From positions 3,702,256 through 3,766,255 of the forward strand of contig LR732703.1 in NCBI GenBank assembly GCA_902506565.1: a DNA stretch of 64,000 nucleotides, written 5' to 3'. Shown in pieces: positions 1 to 8,787 of this stretch (its first letter is position 1; every line of letters starts with the position of its first letter). The notes below the pieces were generated by a model. The model did no database searches. It saw only the letters and a list, made by a program, of their open reading frames with translations, and was not told the origin of the DNA. The DNA comes from Burkholderiales bacterium 8X. GTDB lineage: Bacteria; Pseudomonadota; Gammaproteobacteria; Burkholderiales; Burkholderiaceae_C. Made by a program: the position numbers and the translations under genes.

Positions 1-824
1 ACGACTGGTTCCGGCTTCGCCACGAAGAAGCGATGACGCCCGAGGCGATCGTCCGGCTGGCCGAGGCGGCGCGCGAGAAGTACGGCTTCGACGACTTCAA
101 GCTCAAGGGCGGCGTGCTGCGCGGCGACCAGGAGGTGGAGGCCATCGTCGCGCTGCACGAACGCTTTCCCTCGGCGCGGGTCACGCTCGACCCCAACGGC
201 GGCTGGCTCCTGAAGGACGCGATCCGCCTGATGCGCGACATGCGCGGCGTGGTGGCCTATGCCGAGGACCCGTGCGGCGCCGAGGATGGCTTCTCGGGCC
301 GCGAAGTGATGGCGGAGTTTCGTCGTGCGACCGGCCTTCCGACCGCGACCAACATGATCGCGACCGATTGGCGCCAGCTGGCACACGCGCTGGCGCTGCA
401 ATCGGTCGACATCCCGCTCGCCGACCCGCACTTCTGGACCATGGCCGGCTCGGTGCGGGTGGCGCAGACCTGCCGCGACTGGGGCCTGACCTGGGGCTCG
501 CATTCGAACAACCATTTCGACGTGTCGCTCGCGATGTTCACCCACGTCGGCGCGGCTGCGCCGGGTCGGGTGACCGCCATCGACACGCACTGGATCTGGC
601 AGGACGGCCAGAGGCTCACCGAGGAGCCTTTGCAGATCGTCGGCGGCCATGTGAAGGTGCCGAGCAGGCCGGGCCTGGGCGTGACGCTCGACATGGTCGA
701 GGTCGAGAAGGCGCACCAGCTCTACAAGCAGCACGGCCTCGGCGCGCGCGACGATGCGATCGCGATGCAGGCCCTGATCCCGGGCTGGAAGTTCGACCCG
801 AAGCGCCCGGCGTTCGATCGCTGA
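1..824 (+). CDS. gudD: Glucarate dehydratase, C-terminal part (5' end outside window)
   Basis: Enolase-superfamily enzyme that dehydrates D-glucarate to 5-keto-4-deoxy-D-glucarate in the cytoplasm. The frame is open from base 3 without a stop, so the gene starts upstream. About 274 residues are visible against roughly 440 for the family, so the capping domain and first barrel strands are missing. Seen in the barrel: KLKGG with the catalytic lysine pair, LDPNGGW and AEDPCG supplying metal-binding acids, TNMIATDW, and [13 protein letters not shown] with the histidine base. Two genes downstream on the same strand encode an HpcH/HpaI aldolase and a tartronate-semialdehyde reductase. These complete the GudD-GarL-GarR route, which supports glucarate rather than another acid sugar as substrate. 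Confidence 0.93.
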   Translation, partial: DWFRLRHEEAMTPEAIVRLAEAAREKYGFDDFKLKGGVLRGDQEVEAIVALHERFPSARVTLDPNGGWLLKDAIRLMRDMRGVVAYAEDPCGAEDGFSGREVMAEFRRATGLPTATNMIATDWRQLAHALALQSVDIPLADPHFWTMAGSVRVAQTCRDWGLTWGSHSNNHFDVSLAMFTHVGAAAPGRVTAIDTHWIWQDGQRLTEEPLQIVGGHVKVPSRPGLGVTLDMVEVEKAHQLYKQHGLGARDDAIAMQALIPGWKFDPKRPAFDR

Positions 825-924
825 GCACGCCGGCCCGCTTGCGGGCACACTCCAGCCGCAGCGGCAATTCGAACCAAGCGCGAAACCGAATCCGCCGGCG
901 CATCGATCCCGAAGGAAAAACACC

Positions 925-1764
925 ATGAGACAAAACCGACTGCGCACTCTGTGGAAGGCCGGCGGCGCCGCCATCAACGGCTGGCTGGCCATACCGAACG
1001 GCTTTTCTGCCGAGACCATGGCCCACCAGGGCTGGGACTCGCTGACCATCGATCTGCAGCACGGCGTGGTCGACTACCAGGCCATGATCCCGATGCTGCA
1101 GGCGATCTCCACCACCGACACGGTGCCGGTGGTGCGGGTGCCCTGGCTCGATCCGAGCGCGCTGATGAAGGCGCTCGACGCCGGCGCCTACGGCGTCATC
1201 TGCCCGATGATCAGCACCCGCGAACAGGCCCAGCAGCTGGTCGCCTACACCCATTACGCGCCGCGCGGAACCCGCAGCTTCGGCCCGGTACGGGCCCTGC
1301 TCTACGGCGGCGCCGACTACCCCCAGCATGCCAACGACGAGATCGTCACCTTCGCCATGATCGAGACCGCGCAGGCACTCGACAACCTCGACGCGATCAT
1401 GTCGGTCGAGGGGCTCGACGCGGTTTACATCGGCCCCTCGGACCTGTCGCTCGCGCTCGGCTGCCGGCCGGTGTTCGACGACGTCGACCCGAAGGCGCAG
1501 CAGGCCATCGACCATATCCTCGAGCGCGCCAAGGCCCATGGCCTGGTGGCCGGCATCCACAACGGCACGGCCGAGGGAGCGATGGCGCGCATCCAGAAGG
1601 GCTTCCAGTTCGTCACGGTGAGCTCGGACGCGCGCCTGATCGCCGCCGGCTCGCAGCAGCTCCTGTCCAGGATGCGCGGCACGCCCGATGCCTCGAAGGC
1701 GCAGGCGGCATCGACCGGGCCGATCGCTCCTTCCGGCGCTGCAGACGGCAGCGCCACCTACTGA
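925..1764 (+). CDS. garL: HpcH/HpaI-family aldolase, probable 5-keto-4-deoxy-D-glucarate aldolase
   Basis: Class II, metal-dependent aldolase of 279 residues. In this context it would cleave 5-keto-4-deoxy-D-glucarate to pyruvate and tartronate semialdehyde. Visible family marks are the N-terminal GWLAIPNGFSAE strand, DLQHG, the VVRVPW arginine motif, and the metal ligands in AMIETAQAL and YIGPSDLSLALG. The ATG at 925 follows an AAGGAAAAAC ribosome site. The last ~25 residues are Ala/Pro/Ser-rich and look unstructured. Homologues also act on 2,4-dihydroxyhept-2-enedioate and rhamnonate products, so the substrate is inferred from the flanking gudD and garR genes. Confidence 0.85.
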   Translation: MRQNRLRTLWKAGGAAINGWLAIPNGFSAETMAHQGWDSLTIDLQHGVVDYQAMIPMLQAISTTDTVPVVRVPWLDPSALMKALDAGAYGVICPMISTREQAQQLVAYTHYAPRGTRSFGPVRALLYGGADYPQHANDEIVTFAMIETAQALDNLDAIMSVEGLDAVYIGPSDLSLALGCRPVFDDVDPKAQQAIDHILERAKAHGLVAGIHNGTAEGAMARIQKGFQFVTVSSDARLIAAGSQQLLSRMRGTPDASKAQAASTGPIAPSGAADGSATY

Positions 1765-1786
1765 ACCCACAACGGAGACCTCCCCA

Positions 1787-2692
1787 ATGAAAGTCGGATT
1801 CATCGGCCTCGGCACCATGGGCGCGCCCATGGCCCTCAACCTTCTCGACGCCGGCCACGAACTCTTCGTGCGCACCCGCAGCCGGGTGCCCGATGCGCTT
1901 GCCAAGGCCACCGCGCTCAAGACCAATGCCGAGGTCGCGCGGGCCGCCGACGTGGTGCTGCTGATGCTGCCGGACACGCCGGATGTCGAAGAAGTGCTGT
2001 TCGGCAAGGACGGCGTGGCCGAAGGCCTCTCGCCCGGCAAGATCGTGATGGACATGAGCAGCATCTCGCCGATCGAGACCAAGGCTTTCGCCGCCAAGGT
2101 CAACGAGCGCGGCTGCGAGTACATCGATGCGCCGGTCTCCGGCGGCGAGGTCGGCGCCAAGGCGGCAAGCCTCACCATCATGTGCGGCGGCTCGCAGGAA
2201 GCCTTCGACAAGGTCAAGCCGCTGCTCGAGAAGATGGGCAAGAACATCACGCTGGTGGGCGGCAACGGCGACGGCCAGACCACCAAGGTGGCCAACCAGA
2301 TCATCGTGGCGCTCAACATCGCCGCGGTCGGCGAAGCGCTGCTGTTCGCGAGCAAGGCCGGCGCCGATCCGGCCAAGGTAAGGCAGGCATTGATGGGCGG
2401 GTTCGCGGCCAGCCGCATCCTCGAAGTGCATGGCGAGCGGATGATCAAGCGCACCTTCGATCCGGGCTTTCGCATCGAGCTGCACCAGAAGGACCTCAAC
2501 CTCGCGCTGCAGGGCGCGCGTTCGATGAGCGTCTCGCTGCCGCAGACCGCGTCGGCTGCGCAGCTGATGGCCTCGTGCGCGGCCCAGGGCTGGAACAAGC
2601 TCGACCATTCGGCGCTGGTCAAGGCGCTGGAACACATGGCGGGCCACGAGGTGGCCGCCGAGCCGACCGGCTCGGCCAAGCCGGCGGTCTGA
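1787..2692 (+). CDS. garR: 2-hydroxy-3-oxopropionate (tartronate semialdehyde) reductase
   Basis: NAD(P)-dependent beta-hydroxyacid dehydrogenase (301 aa) reducing tartronate semialdehyde to D-glycerate, the last step after GudD and GarL. The Rossmann motif GFIGLGTMGAPMA is at residues 4-16. Further marks are the substrate-binding DAPVSGGEVGA loop, the catalytic lysine in GQTTKVANQIIV, and a late KDLNLAL motif. The ATG at 1787 was chosen because it directly precedes the Rossmann strand and sits 9 bases after GGAG; longer in-frame extensions lie inside garL. It begins 22 bases after the aldolase stop, so the two are probably co-transcribed. Confidence 0.9.
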   Translation: MKVGFIGLGTMGAPMALNLLDAGHELFVRTRSRVPDALAKATALKTNAEVARAADVVLLMLPDTPDVEEVLFGKDGVAEGLSPGKIVMDMSSISPIETKAFAAKVNERGCEYIDAPVSGGEVGAKAASLTIMCGGSQEAFDKVKPLLEKMGKNITLVGGNGDGQTTKVANQIIVALNIAAVGEALLFASKAGADPAKVRQALMGGFAASRILEVHGERMIKRTFDPGFRIELHQKDLNLALQGARSMSVSLPQTASAAQLMASCAAQGWNKLDHSALVKALEHMAGHEVAAEPTGSAKPAV

Positions 2693-2754
2693 GGCCTCTG
2701 GCAGCCGAGCACCGAGGTCAGGCCGACTTCGGCTCGCGCTACGATGGCGGCGAC

Positions 2755-3282
2755 ATGTCGAAGCTCCCCAATCGCTCATCGCCCGGCCGACTCGCGACCC
2801 GCGCCTGCACCGCCGCCCTGTGGGTCGCCGCACTGATCGGCGTCGCTGGCTGCGACCGCCAGAACATCGACCAACTCGAGGAAGGCGTCGCCACCGAGAG
2901 CGACGTGCGAGCCCGCTTCGGTCAGCCCGAGAACATCTGGAGCTCGCCCGCCGGCCAGGTGCTCGAATACAACCGCCAGCCGCAGGGCCAGAAGAACTAC
3001 ATGATCACGATCGGACCGGACGGCAAGATGGCCGCCTTGCGCCAGGTGCTCACGCCCGAGAACTTCGCCAAGGTCAGGCCGGGCATGCCGATGGAAGACC
3101 TGCGCAAGCTGCTGGGCCGCCCTGCCAGGAAGACGCCCTACGCGCTCAAGAAGGAAACCGAGTGGGAGTGGCGCTGGGTGCAGCCGCCGAATACCTCGAT
3201 GGTGTTCGTGGCGACGCTCGACGACGACCAGCGCGTGGTGCGGTCGGCTTCGATGCCCGACCGCGCGGTGGAGGCGCCGTAG
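2755..3282 (+). CDS. Outer-membrane-type lipoprotein with SmpA/OmlA-like (BamE-like) fold
   Basis: 175-residue lipoprotein. A basic start, a hydrophobic stretch and the lipobox VAGC (cysteine near residue 33) predict export and lipidation. The mature part has the features of the SmpA/OmlA domain: GVATESDVRARFGQPENIW, and a second copy-like segment KVRPGMPMEDLRKLLGRP. This is the LxxGxxxxxVxxxxGxP pattern that pairs with beta strands in BamE-like proteins. The size is larger than BamE itself (about 110-120 aa), so this is not confidently BamE. No function beyond envelope assembly or scaffold can be claimed. It lies 62 bases after garR. Confidence 0.7.
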   Translation: MSKLPNRSSPGRLATRACTAALWVAALIGVAGCDRQNIDQLEEGVATESDVRARFGQPENIWSSPAGQVLEYNRQPQGQKNYMITIGPDGKMAALRQVLTPENFAKVRPGMPMEDLRKLLGRPARKTPYALKKETEWEWRWVQPPNTSMVFVATLDDDQRVVRSASMPDRAVEAP

Positions 3283-3284
3283 CC

Positions 3285-3512
3285 ATGTTCTCCCGCCGCA
3301 CGCCCGCTCGCCGCGCGCCCCGCATGTACGAGCGCGGCATCCTCTGCATCCTGATCGGCGCCGCCGTGCTGCTGGCGCCCTACTTCCTCACCAGCCCGAC
3401 GTGGCTGAACATGATCGCCGGCGCCTCGGTGGTGGGCTGGTTCGCGGTGGTGCTCGGCGTCGCCCTGACGGCGGTCGACCTGTTCAACCGAGCCAAGGGC
3501 CGGAAGGATTAG
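3285..3512 (+). CDS. Small two-helix inner-membrane protein, function unknown
   Basis: 75 residues with a basic N-terminus (RRTPARRAPR) and two hydrophobic helices: GILCILIGAAVLLAPYFL around 20-37 and MIAGASVVGWFAVVLGVAL around 46-64. A charged tail ends in KGRKD. The predicted topology is both ends in the cytoplasm. ATG at 3285 is two bases after the stop of the lipoprotein gene, so the two are probably co-transcribed. I do not recognise a named family. Confidence 0.6.
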   Translation: MFSRRTPARRAPRMYERGILCILIGAAVLLAPYFLTSPTWLNMIAGASVVGWFAVVLGVALTAVDLFNRAKGRKD

Positions 3513-3553
3513 GAGCGAGGTCGCGGGCGAGCGACAGCCGCGCTCCGCGATGA

Positions 3554-4252
3554 TCAGGCCGGTGCGGCCAGGCCGCATCCCCCGAGCACGAAGGCGATCA
3601 GTTCCCGCGCCACCGGCTCCCGCGCGATCGGCGCATCGGCCGGCAGGCCCAGCATCACCCGGGTCTGGAGCGCGTAGTCCGCATAGCTTTGCGTCATCGC
3701 CCAGACATGCATCAGCAGGAGCCGCGCATCGAGTGGGCGCACCAGGCCGCGTGCGATCCAACCGTTGATGATGTCGACCTTCTTCTGCGTCCAGGCGCGG
3801 GCGTTGGGCCAGTAGCGCTCGAGGTTGCGGCCGCCATCCAGCACCTCGCGGGTGAAGATGCGGGAGATTTCCGGATGGTCGAACGCGTGGTCCAGCTTCT
3901 TGCGGATGTAGTCGGCCAGCACCTCGGCCGGATCGTTCGATTCATCGAACGAAAACACCACCTTCCAGTCGTGCAGCACCTGCATCAGGAGTTCCTCGTA
4001 CAGCTCCTCCTTGCCGGCGATGTAGTAGTGAAGCTGCGGCTTGGTGATGCCGGCGCGTGCGGCAATCGCCTGGGTCGAGGTGCCCTTGAGGCCATGCAGG
4101 CTGAACTCGGCGATGGCCGCGCCGCGGATCGCGGCCATGATGCGCTCGCGGCCCGGGCGGGCACGCGAAAGCGGCCCTTCCGGCAGAGGCATCTGCAGCG
4201 TTGCATCGGGCTTGGCAAGGCCGCGGGCGGGCGGCGGATCGAGATTCATCAT
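3554..4252 (-). CDS. TetR-family repressor, RutR-like C-terminal domain
   Basis: Transcriptional regulator of 232 aa. After an extended, probably disordered 35-residue leader, the TetR DNA-binding domain is seen at about 35-85 (IMAAIRGAAIAEFSLHG, STQAIAARAGITKPQLHYY, AGKEELYEELL). The ligand domain resembles the RutR/YcdC C-terminal family: EISRIFTREVLDGG and a QSYADYALQ segment. The start codon overlaps the stop of the upstream hybrid sensor kinase in a 4-base ATGA, implying translational coupling. A second ATG follows immediately. The ligand and target genes are unknown; by position it may control the neighbouring MFS carrier, which is inference. Confidence 0.85.
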   Translation of the reverse strand: MMNLDPPPARGLAKPDATLQMPLPEGPLSRARPGRERIMAAIRGAAIAEFSLHGLKGTSTQAIAARAGITKPQLHYYIAGKEELYEELLMQVLHDWKVVFSFDESNDPAEVLADYIRKKLDHAFDHPEISRIFTREVLDGGRNLERYWPNARAWTQKKVDIINGWIARGLVRPLDARLLLMHVWAMTQSYADYALQTRVMLGLPADAPIAREPVARELIAFVLGGCGLAAPA

Positions 4253-6621
4253 CGAGCGGAAACTGCTGCGGGGTCGAAGGAACGGGCCTGGCCGCCCTGC
4301 ACCGCGGCCAGGGCGCGGGCGAGTTGGTCGAGCTGATAGGGCTTGGGCAGGAGCGGCAGGCCACGCTCCTCGGCGGTGCGGCGCACGGCTTCCGAATAGC
4401 CGCTCGTGAGCAGCACCGGAAGCCCCGGGCGCCGGCGCCGGATCTCGATGGCCAGGTCGACCCCGTTCATCGAGCCCGGCATCATCACGTCGGAGAACAC
4501 CAGGTCGATGGCGCGCCCGTTGGCCAGCGCGCCCAGGGCGGCATCTGCGCTCGCCACCCGGGTCGGCGTGTAGCCGAGCTGCTCGATCATGTCGCAGGTG
4601 AGCGCCGCCACCTCGTCGTCGTCCTCGACCAGCAGCACCTGGCCGCTCGGGCGCGAGGGTCCGGCCGTGCCGGAAGTGCCGGCCGCCTCGACCGCGGACT
4701 CCGACGCCTCCTGCACCGGCAACTTGGTGGTCCGCGGCAGCAACAACGACACCGTGGTGCCTTGCCCGACGGCGCTGTCGATCCGGATGGTTCCGCCGGT
4801 GGCCCGTGCGAAGCCGTGCGCCTGGGCCAGGCCGAGCCCGGAGCCCTGCCCGACCGGCTTGGTCGTGAAGAAGGGTTCGAACACCCGGTCGAGGATTTCC
4901 TTCGACATGCCGGTTCCGCTGTCGCAGACCGAAAGCCGCACGAAGTCGCCCTCGACATCGTCCTGGTCTTCGCAGAGCCCCGGCAGGTTCTCGGCGCGGA
5001 TCACGATGGTGCCGCCCTGCGGCATCGCGTCGCGCGAGTTGACCGCGAGGTTGACCACCACCAGCTCGAGTTCGCCCGGATCGACCTCCACCGGCCACAG
5101 GTCGGCGGCGAATTCGGTGCGCACGTTCACGTCCCCGCGCAGGCTTCGATCGAGCAGCTCCTGCATGCCGCGGATGTGATGCTGCAGGTCGACCGGCCGC
5201 GGCGCCAGCGACTGCCGGCGCGAGAAGGCCAGCAGCTGCTTGCTGAGGCCGGCGCCGCGCTGCACCGCCTGCCGCATGCTGGCGACCACCTTGGCCTGCC
5301 GGACCGGATCCTGCACGCGCGAGATCAGTTCGAGCCCGCCCGAGATCACCATGAGGAGGTTGTTGAAGTCGTGCGCGACGCCGCCGGAGAGCTGGCCGAT
5401 CGCCTCGATCTTCTGCGCCTGCCGCAATTGCTCCTCGGCCTTGCGCCGCTCGGTGATGTCGATCGCCTCCGGAACGATCGCGACCACCTCGCCGCCCGGG
5501 CCCTGCACCGGCCGCAGCGCCAGGTCGAAGAAGCGCTCGCCCGCCGGCAGCTTGATGACCAGCTCGCGCCGGAAGCTCTGGCCGCCGGCCGCCATCCGGA
5601 CCGCGTCCTGCAGGGCCTCAGCAGCAGCCGGCGTCGCGGCGAACCAGGGCGTGTCCCAGAACAGCTTGCCGATCACGTCGCCGCGGGTGGCGCCGATCGC
5701 TGCCAGCGAGGTGTCGTTGGCGTCCTGCAGCGTGCCGTCGGGCGCGAGCAGGCCCTGGTATTGGTAGGTCGAGGCGAAGATGGTCCGCACCCGGGCTTCG
5801 TTGGCGCGCAGGGCTGCGGTGCGTTCGGCCACCTGCTGTTCGAGCGTGGCGTTGAGCCGGTTGAGTGCCTGCTCGGCGCGCTTGCGCTCGTCGATGTCCT
5901 CGGTCGAGCCGTACCACTTGACGATGCGGCCGGCCGGGTCGCGGCGCGGAAAGGCGCGGGACCGGGCCCACCGGTAGCTGCCGTCCAGCATCCGCACCCG
6001 ATGCTCGATGTCGTAGGGCTCGCCGGTCGTCACCGCGCGAAGCCATGCATCCTGGCTCGGCTCGAGGTCGTCCGGATGCAGGCCGCGGCCCCAGCTCTCG
6101 CCCAGCCCGGTGGTGCCGGTCCATTCGCGCCAGCGTTCGGCGACATGATCCAGCTGGCCGTCGGGCGTCGCGGTCCAGGTCACCTGCGGGTTGAGGTCGA
6201 CCGTGTGGAACAGGTGCTCCTCGTATTCGCCGAGTTCCCGCTCCATGCCGCGCCGGCCTTCGACCTCCTTCAAGAGCTTCGCGTGGGTTCGCCGGAGCGC
6301 CACGCCGAAGCCGAGGATCACGCCCACCGCCGCGCAGTAGGTGAAGGCATGGACCAAGAGGCGGACCTCGGTCCGGACGCCGGGCAGCGGCGTCGGCAGC
6401 ATCCAGCTCCAGGCTGCGGCGAGGCCGAGGATGGCCCCGGCCAGCGCCGGTCCGAAGCCCCACTTCCAGACCGAGATCGCCACGGTCGCGAAGACCAGCA
6501 CGAAGGGAAGCTGCCCCGAAAGCCAGGGCTCGAGCAGGAAGCGAATACCCGAGGCCACGGCGACCGCAGCCAGCGCCTTCAGATAGGAGCGGGGCGGCGA
6601 GGCGAAGACGGGATGAAGCAT
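4249..6621 (-). CDS. Hybrid sensor histidine kinase (membrane - PAS - PAS - HisKA - HATPase - receiver)
   Basis: 790-residue membrane sensor. Four hydrophobic segments lie within residues ~12-110 (DUF4118/KdpD-like membrane region). PAS domain 1 is at ~135-250 (WTATPDGQLDHV to YGSTEDIDERK), with PAS domain 2 at ~272-395 after a short coiled coil. The phospho-acceptor is His417 in GGVAHDFNNLL, followed by the ATPase lobes (N box VNLAVNSRDAM, G boxes DSGTGM and GSGLGLAQ). The C-terminal receiver carries the acidic pair in VLLVEDDDEV, acceptor Asp711 in FSDVMMPG, and a conserved Lys in LLPKPY. There is no output domain and no adjacent response regulator; instead it is coupled to a TetR gene. The signal is unknown. 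Confidence 0.92.
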   Translation of the reverse strand: MLHPVFASPPRSYLKALAAVAVASGIRFLLEPWLSGQLPFVLVFATVAISVWKWGFGPALAGAILGLAAAWSWMLPTPLPGVRTEVRLLVHAFTYCAAVGVILGFGVALRRTHAKLLKEVEGRRGMERELGEYEEHLFHTVDLNPQVTWTATPDGQLDHVAERWREWTGTTGLGESWGRGLHPDDLEPSQDAWLRAVTTGEPYDIEHRVRMLDGSYRWARSRAFPRRDPAGRIVKWYGSTEDIDERKRAEQALNRLNATLEQQVAERTAALRANEARVRTIFASTYQYQGLLAPDGTLQDANDTSLAAIGATRGDVIGKLFWDTPWFAATPAAAEALQDAVRMAAGGQSFRRELVIKLPAGERFFDLALRPVQGPGGEVVAIVPEAIDITERRKAEEQLRQAQKIEAIGQLSGGVAHDFNNLLMVISGGLELISRVQDPVRQAKVVASMRQAVQRGAGLSKQLLAFSRRQSLAPRPVDLQHHIRGMQELLDRSLRGDVNVRTEFAADLWPVEVDPGELELVVVNLAVNSRDAMPQGGTIVIRAENLPGLCEDQDDVEGDFVRLSVCDSGTGMSKEILDRVFEPFFTTKPVGQGSGLGLAQAHGFARATGGTIRIDSAVGQGTTVSLLLPRTTKLPVQEASESAVEAAGTSGTAGPSRPSGQVLLVEDDDEVAALTCDMIEQLGYTPTRVASADAALGALANGRAIDLVFSDVMMPGSMNGVDLAIEIRRRRPGLPVLLTSGYSEAVRRTAEERGLPLLPKPYQLDQLARALAAVQGGQARSFDPAAVSAR

Positions 6622-6708
6622 GGACGGGTCGGCGGCGGCACCCGCATTCTCACTGCTCGGCGGGCCGCATGGGCCGCGCCTCGACCGCGGCAGGCGGTGG
6701 CGCGGCGA

Positions 6709-6879
6709 CTACTTGGGCGCAGCCGGCGTGGTCGCGGGCGTCGTTGCAGGCGATGCCGGCGAATGCGTCACGTCGCCGCCGTGCTTCTCGCCGCTCATGT
6801 CCACCTTGTCGCCCGCCTTCATGATGACGAACAGGACCACCGCGGCGAACACCACGAAGCCGATTGCAAGTTTCCACAT
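6709..6879 (-). CDS. Small single-pass membrane protein with Pro/Thr/Ala-rich tail
   Basis: 56 residues. It begins MWKLAIGFVVFAAVVLFVIM, a single hydrophobic helix, followed by a charged linker (KAGDKVDMSGEKHGGD) and a low-complexity tail of PATTPATTPAAPK type. ATG at 6879 is preceded by GAGGGAAAAGCT, a good ribosome site about 8 bases away, which supports real translation. It sits between a terminator that closes the MFS gene and the sensor kinase. The family is unknown. The tail would be periplasmic if the N-terminus is inside. Confidence 0.6.
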   Translation of the reverse strand: MWKLAIGFVVFAAVVLFVIMKAGDKVDMSGEKHGGDVTHSPASPATTPATTPAAPK

Positions 6880-6900
6880 AGCTTTTCCCTCGATCGAATT

Positions 6901-6931
6901 GAAAAAGGCTCCGAGCCGTCGGCTCGAAGCC
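6901..6931 (-). terminator. Intrinsic terminator after the MFS gene
   Basis: Read on the minus strand, an 11-base arm GGCTTCGAGCC, a three-base loop GAC and the arm GGCTCGGAGCC form a GC-rich hairpin with one mismatch. TTTTTC follows immediately. It lies about 50 bases past the MFS stop at 6981, the classical layout of a Rho-independent terminator. It also lies only ~20 bases before the start of the small membrane protein gene, so that gene needs its own initiation or read-through. Confidence 0.75.
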
Positions 6932-6980
6932 CTTCGATGGACCAGCGCCGCCGCCGGGACGGCCGGCGCGCGGCACGAAC

Positions 6981-8675
6981 CTAGTCGTTCGCGTAGATGT
7001 CGACGTCCTTGGTTTCCCGGATGAAGAGCGTACCCACCACCAGCGTGATCGCCGCGATCACGATCGGGTACCAGAGGCCGTTGTACATGTTGCCGGTGCT
7101 GGCCACGATCGCGAAGGCGGTGGTCGGCAGCAGGCCGCCGAACCAGCCGTTGCCGATGTGGTACGGCAGGCTCATCGAGGTGTAGCGGATGCGGGTCGGG
7201 AACAGCTCCACCAGCATCGCGGCGATCGGCCCGTAGACCATCGTCACCAGCAGCACCAGCCAGAACAGGAGCGCGATGGTCATGCCCTTGTTGATCTTGG
7301 CGGGGTCGGCCTTGCTTGGATAGCCAGCGGTCTTGAGGTCATCGGCGACGCCCTTCTTGAAGGCTGCGATTTCCTTGGCCGAACCTTCGTCGAACTTGGA
7401 ATTGACGACGTTGCCGATCGGTGCCTCCACGGTCTTGTCGCCGATCTTCACGATCGCCTTGGAACCGGGCGCGCCATCGATGTTCGAGTAGCTCACCGAG
7501 TTCTGCACCAGGTAGCGCTTGGCGATGTCGCAGGAGCTGCGGAAGTCGATCTCGCGGGCTACCGGATTGCCCTGGAACGAGCAGGTCTTGGGGTCGGCGG
7601 TGACGGTCACGGCCGCGGTGGCCTGGGCCTTGGCGAGGTCGGGGTTGGCGTTCTCGGTGATCATCTTGAACACCGGGAAGTAGGTCAGCACGGCCAGCAG
7701 GCAGCCCGCCATGATGATGGGCTTGCGGCCGATCTTGTCAGACAGCGTTCCGAAGATCACGAAGAAGGGCGTGCCGATGAGGAGCGCCGCGGCGATCATC
7801 AGGTTGGCGGTCGTGTTGTCGACCTTGAGCTGCTGCGTGAGGAAGAAGAGCGCATAGAACTGCCCCGAGTACCACACCACGGCCTGGCCGGCGGTCAGGC
7901 CGACGAGCGCCAGGATCACGATCTTGAGGTTCTTCCATTCGCCGAACGATTCGGCGAGCGGCGCCTTTGAGGTCTTGCCCTCGGCCTTCATCTTCTGGAA
8001 GGCCGGCGATTCGGACAGCGACAGGCGAATCCACACCGAGATGGCGAGCAGCAGGATCGACATCAGGAACGGAATCCGCCAGGCCCACTCGGCGAAGGCG
8101 GCCTCGCCCACGCCGACCCGCACGCCCAGGATGACCAGGAGGCTCAAGAAAAGGCCGAGCGTCGCGGTGGTCTGGATCCAGGAGGTGTAGGCGCCGCGCT
8201 TGCCCTGCGGCGCATGTTCGGCCACGTAGGTCGCGGCACCGCCGTACTCGCCGCCGAGGGCAAGGCCCTGCAGCATGCGCAACGCGATCAGGATCACCGG
8301 GGCGGCGACGCCGATGGTGGCGTAGGTGGGCAGCAGGCCGACGATGAAGGTCGAGAGGCCCATGATCAGGATCGTCACCAGGAAGGTGTACTTGCGACCG
8401 ATCATGTCGCCCAGCCGGCCGAACACGATGGCGCCGAAGGGCCGCACCAAGAAGCCGGCCGCGAAGGCCAGCAGCGCGAAGATGAAGGCCGCGCCCGCAT
8501 CGAGCCCGCTGAAGAACTGGCGGGCGATGATCGCCGCCAGCGAGCCGTACAGATAGAAGTCGTACCACTCGAACACGGTACCGAGCGACGAAGCGAAGAT
8601 CACCTTCTTCTCTTCGGCACTCATCGGGCGGGGCACGCCGGCCGGCGCTCCCCTCGAATCAAGCGTGGCTGCCAT
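6981..8675 (-). CDS. MFS metabolite:H+ symporter (ProP/ShiA-like) with a large loop insertion
   Basis: 564-residue inner-membrane carrier of the MHS subfamily. Marks: TVFEWYDFYLYG in helix 1, the loop signature GRLGDMIGRKYTF at ~86-99, GLALGGEYGGA in helix 4, and the repeated loop GTLSDKIGRKP near 309-319. Family members are about 430-450 aa. The excess is a ~120-residue hydrophilic insertion at about residues 340-463 in the second half, placed on the periplasmic side by topology and containing Cys365 and Cys382. ATG is preceded by AGGAGACGACGTT. Substrates of relatives include shikimate, alpha-ketoglutarate, proline/betaine and dicarboxylates; this one cannot be assigned. Confidence 0.88.
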   Translation of the reverse strand: MAATLDSRGAPAGVPRPMSAEEKKVIFASSLGTVFEWYDFYLYGSLAAIIARQFFSGLDAGAAFIFALLAFAAGFLVRPFGAIVFGRLGDMIGRKYTFLVTILIMGLSTFIVGLLPTYATIGVAAPVILIALRMLQGLALGGEYGGAATYVAEHAPQGKRGAYTSWIQTTATLGLFLSLLVILGVRVGVGEAAFAEWAWRIPFLMSILLLAISVWIRLSLSESPAFQKMKAEGKTSKAPLAESFGEWKNLKIVILALVGLTAGQAVVWYSGQFYALFFLTQQLKVDNTTANLMIAAALLIGTPFFVIFGTLSDKIGRKPIIMAGCLLAVLTYFPVFKMITENANPDLAKAQATAAVTVTADPKTCSFQGNPVAREIDFRSSCDIAKRYLVQNSVSYSNIDGAPGSKAIVKIGDKTVEAPIGNVVNSKFDEGSAKEIAAFKKGVADDLKTAGYPSKADPAKINKGMTIALLFWLVLLVTMVYGPIAAMLVELFPTRIRYTSMSLPYHIGNGWFGGLLPTTAFAIVASTGNMYNGLWYPIVIAAITLVVGTLFIRETKDVDIYAND

Positions 8676-8787
8676 AACGTCGTCTCCTGTTATCGAATGC
8701 GCCCACGGCGTGGGACGTGCAGCATTCTTGAAGGGCCGACTGACCCCTGGCTGTCGCGAAACTGAATCGAGGCTGACGATTTAAGGT

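Noticed and set aside
4201..6984. 927-residue open frame on the plus strand opposite the sensor kinase
   Set aside because: The minus strand carries a complete multi-domain kinase with all catalytic motifs. The plus frame is Arg/His/Asp/Gly-rich antisense text without motifs, a usual effect of high GC at third codon positions.
8702..8714. Regulatory hairpin CCCAC-GGC-GTGGG in the MFS leader
   Set aside because: Only a 5-base stem in GC-rich sequence; such pairs arise often by chance and there is no riboswitch-like core around it.
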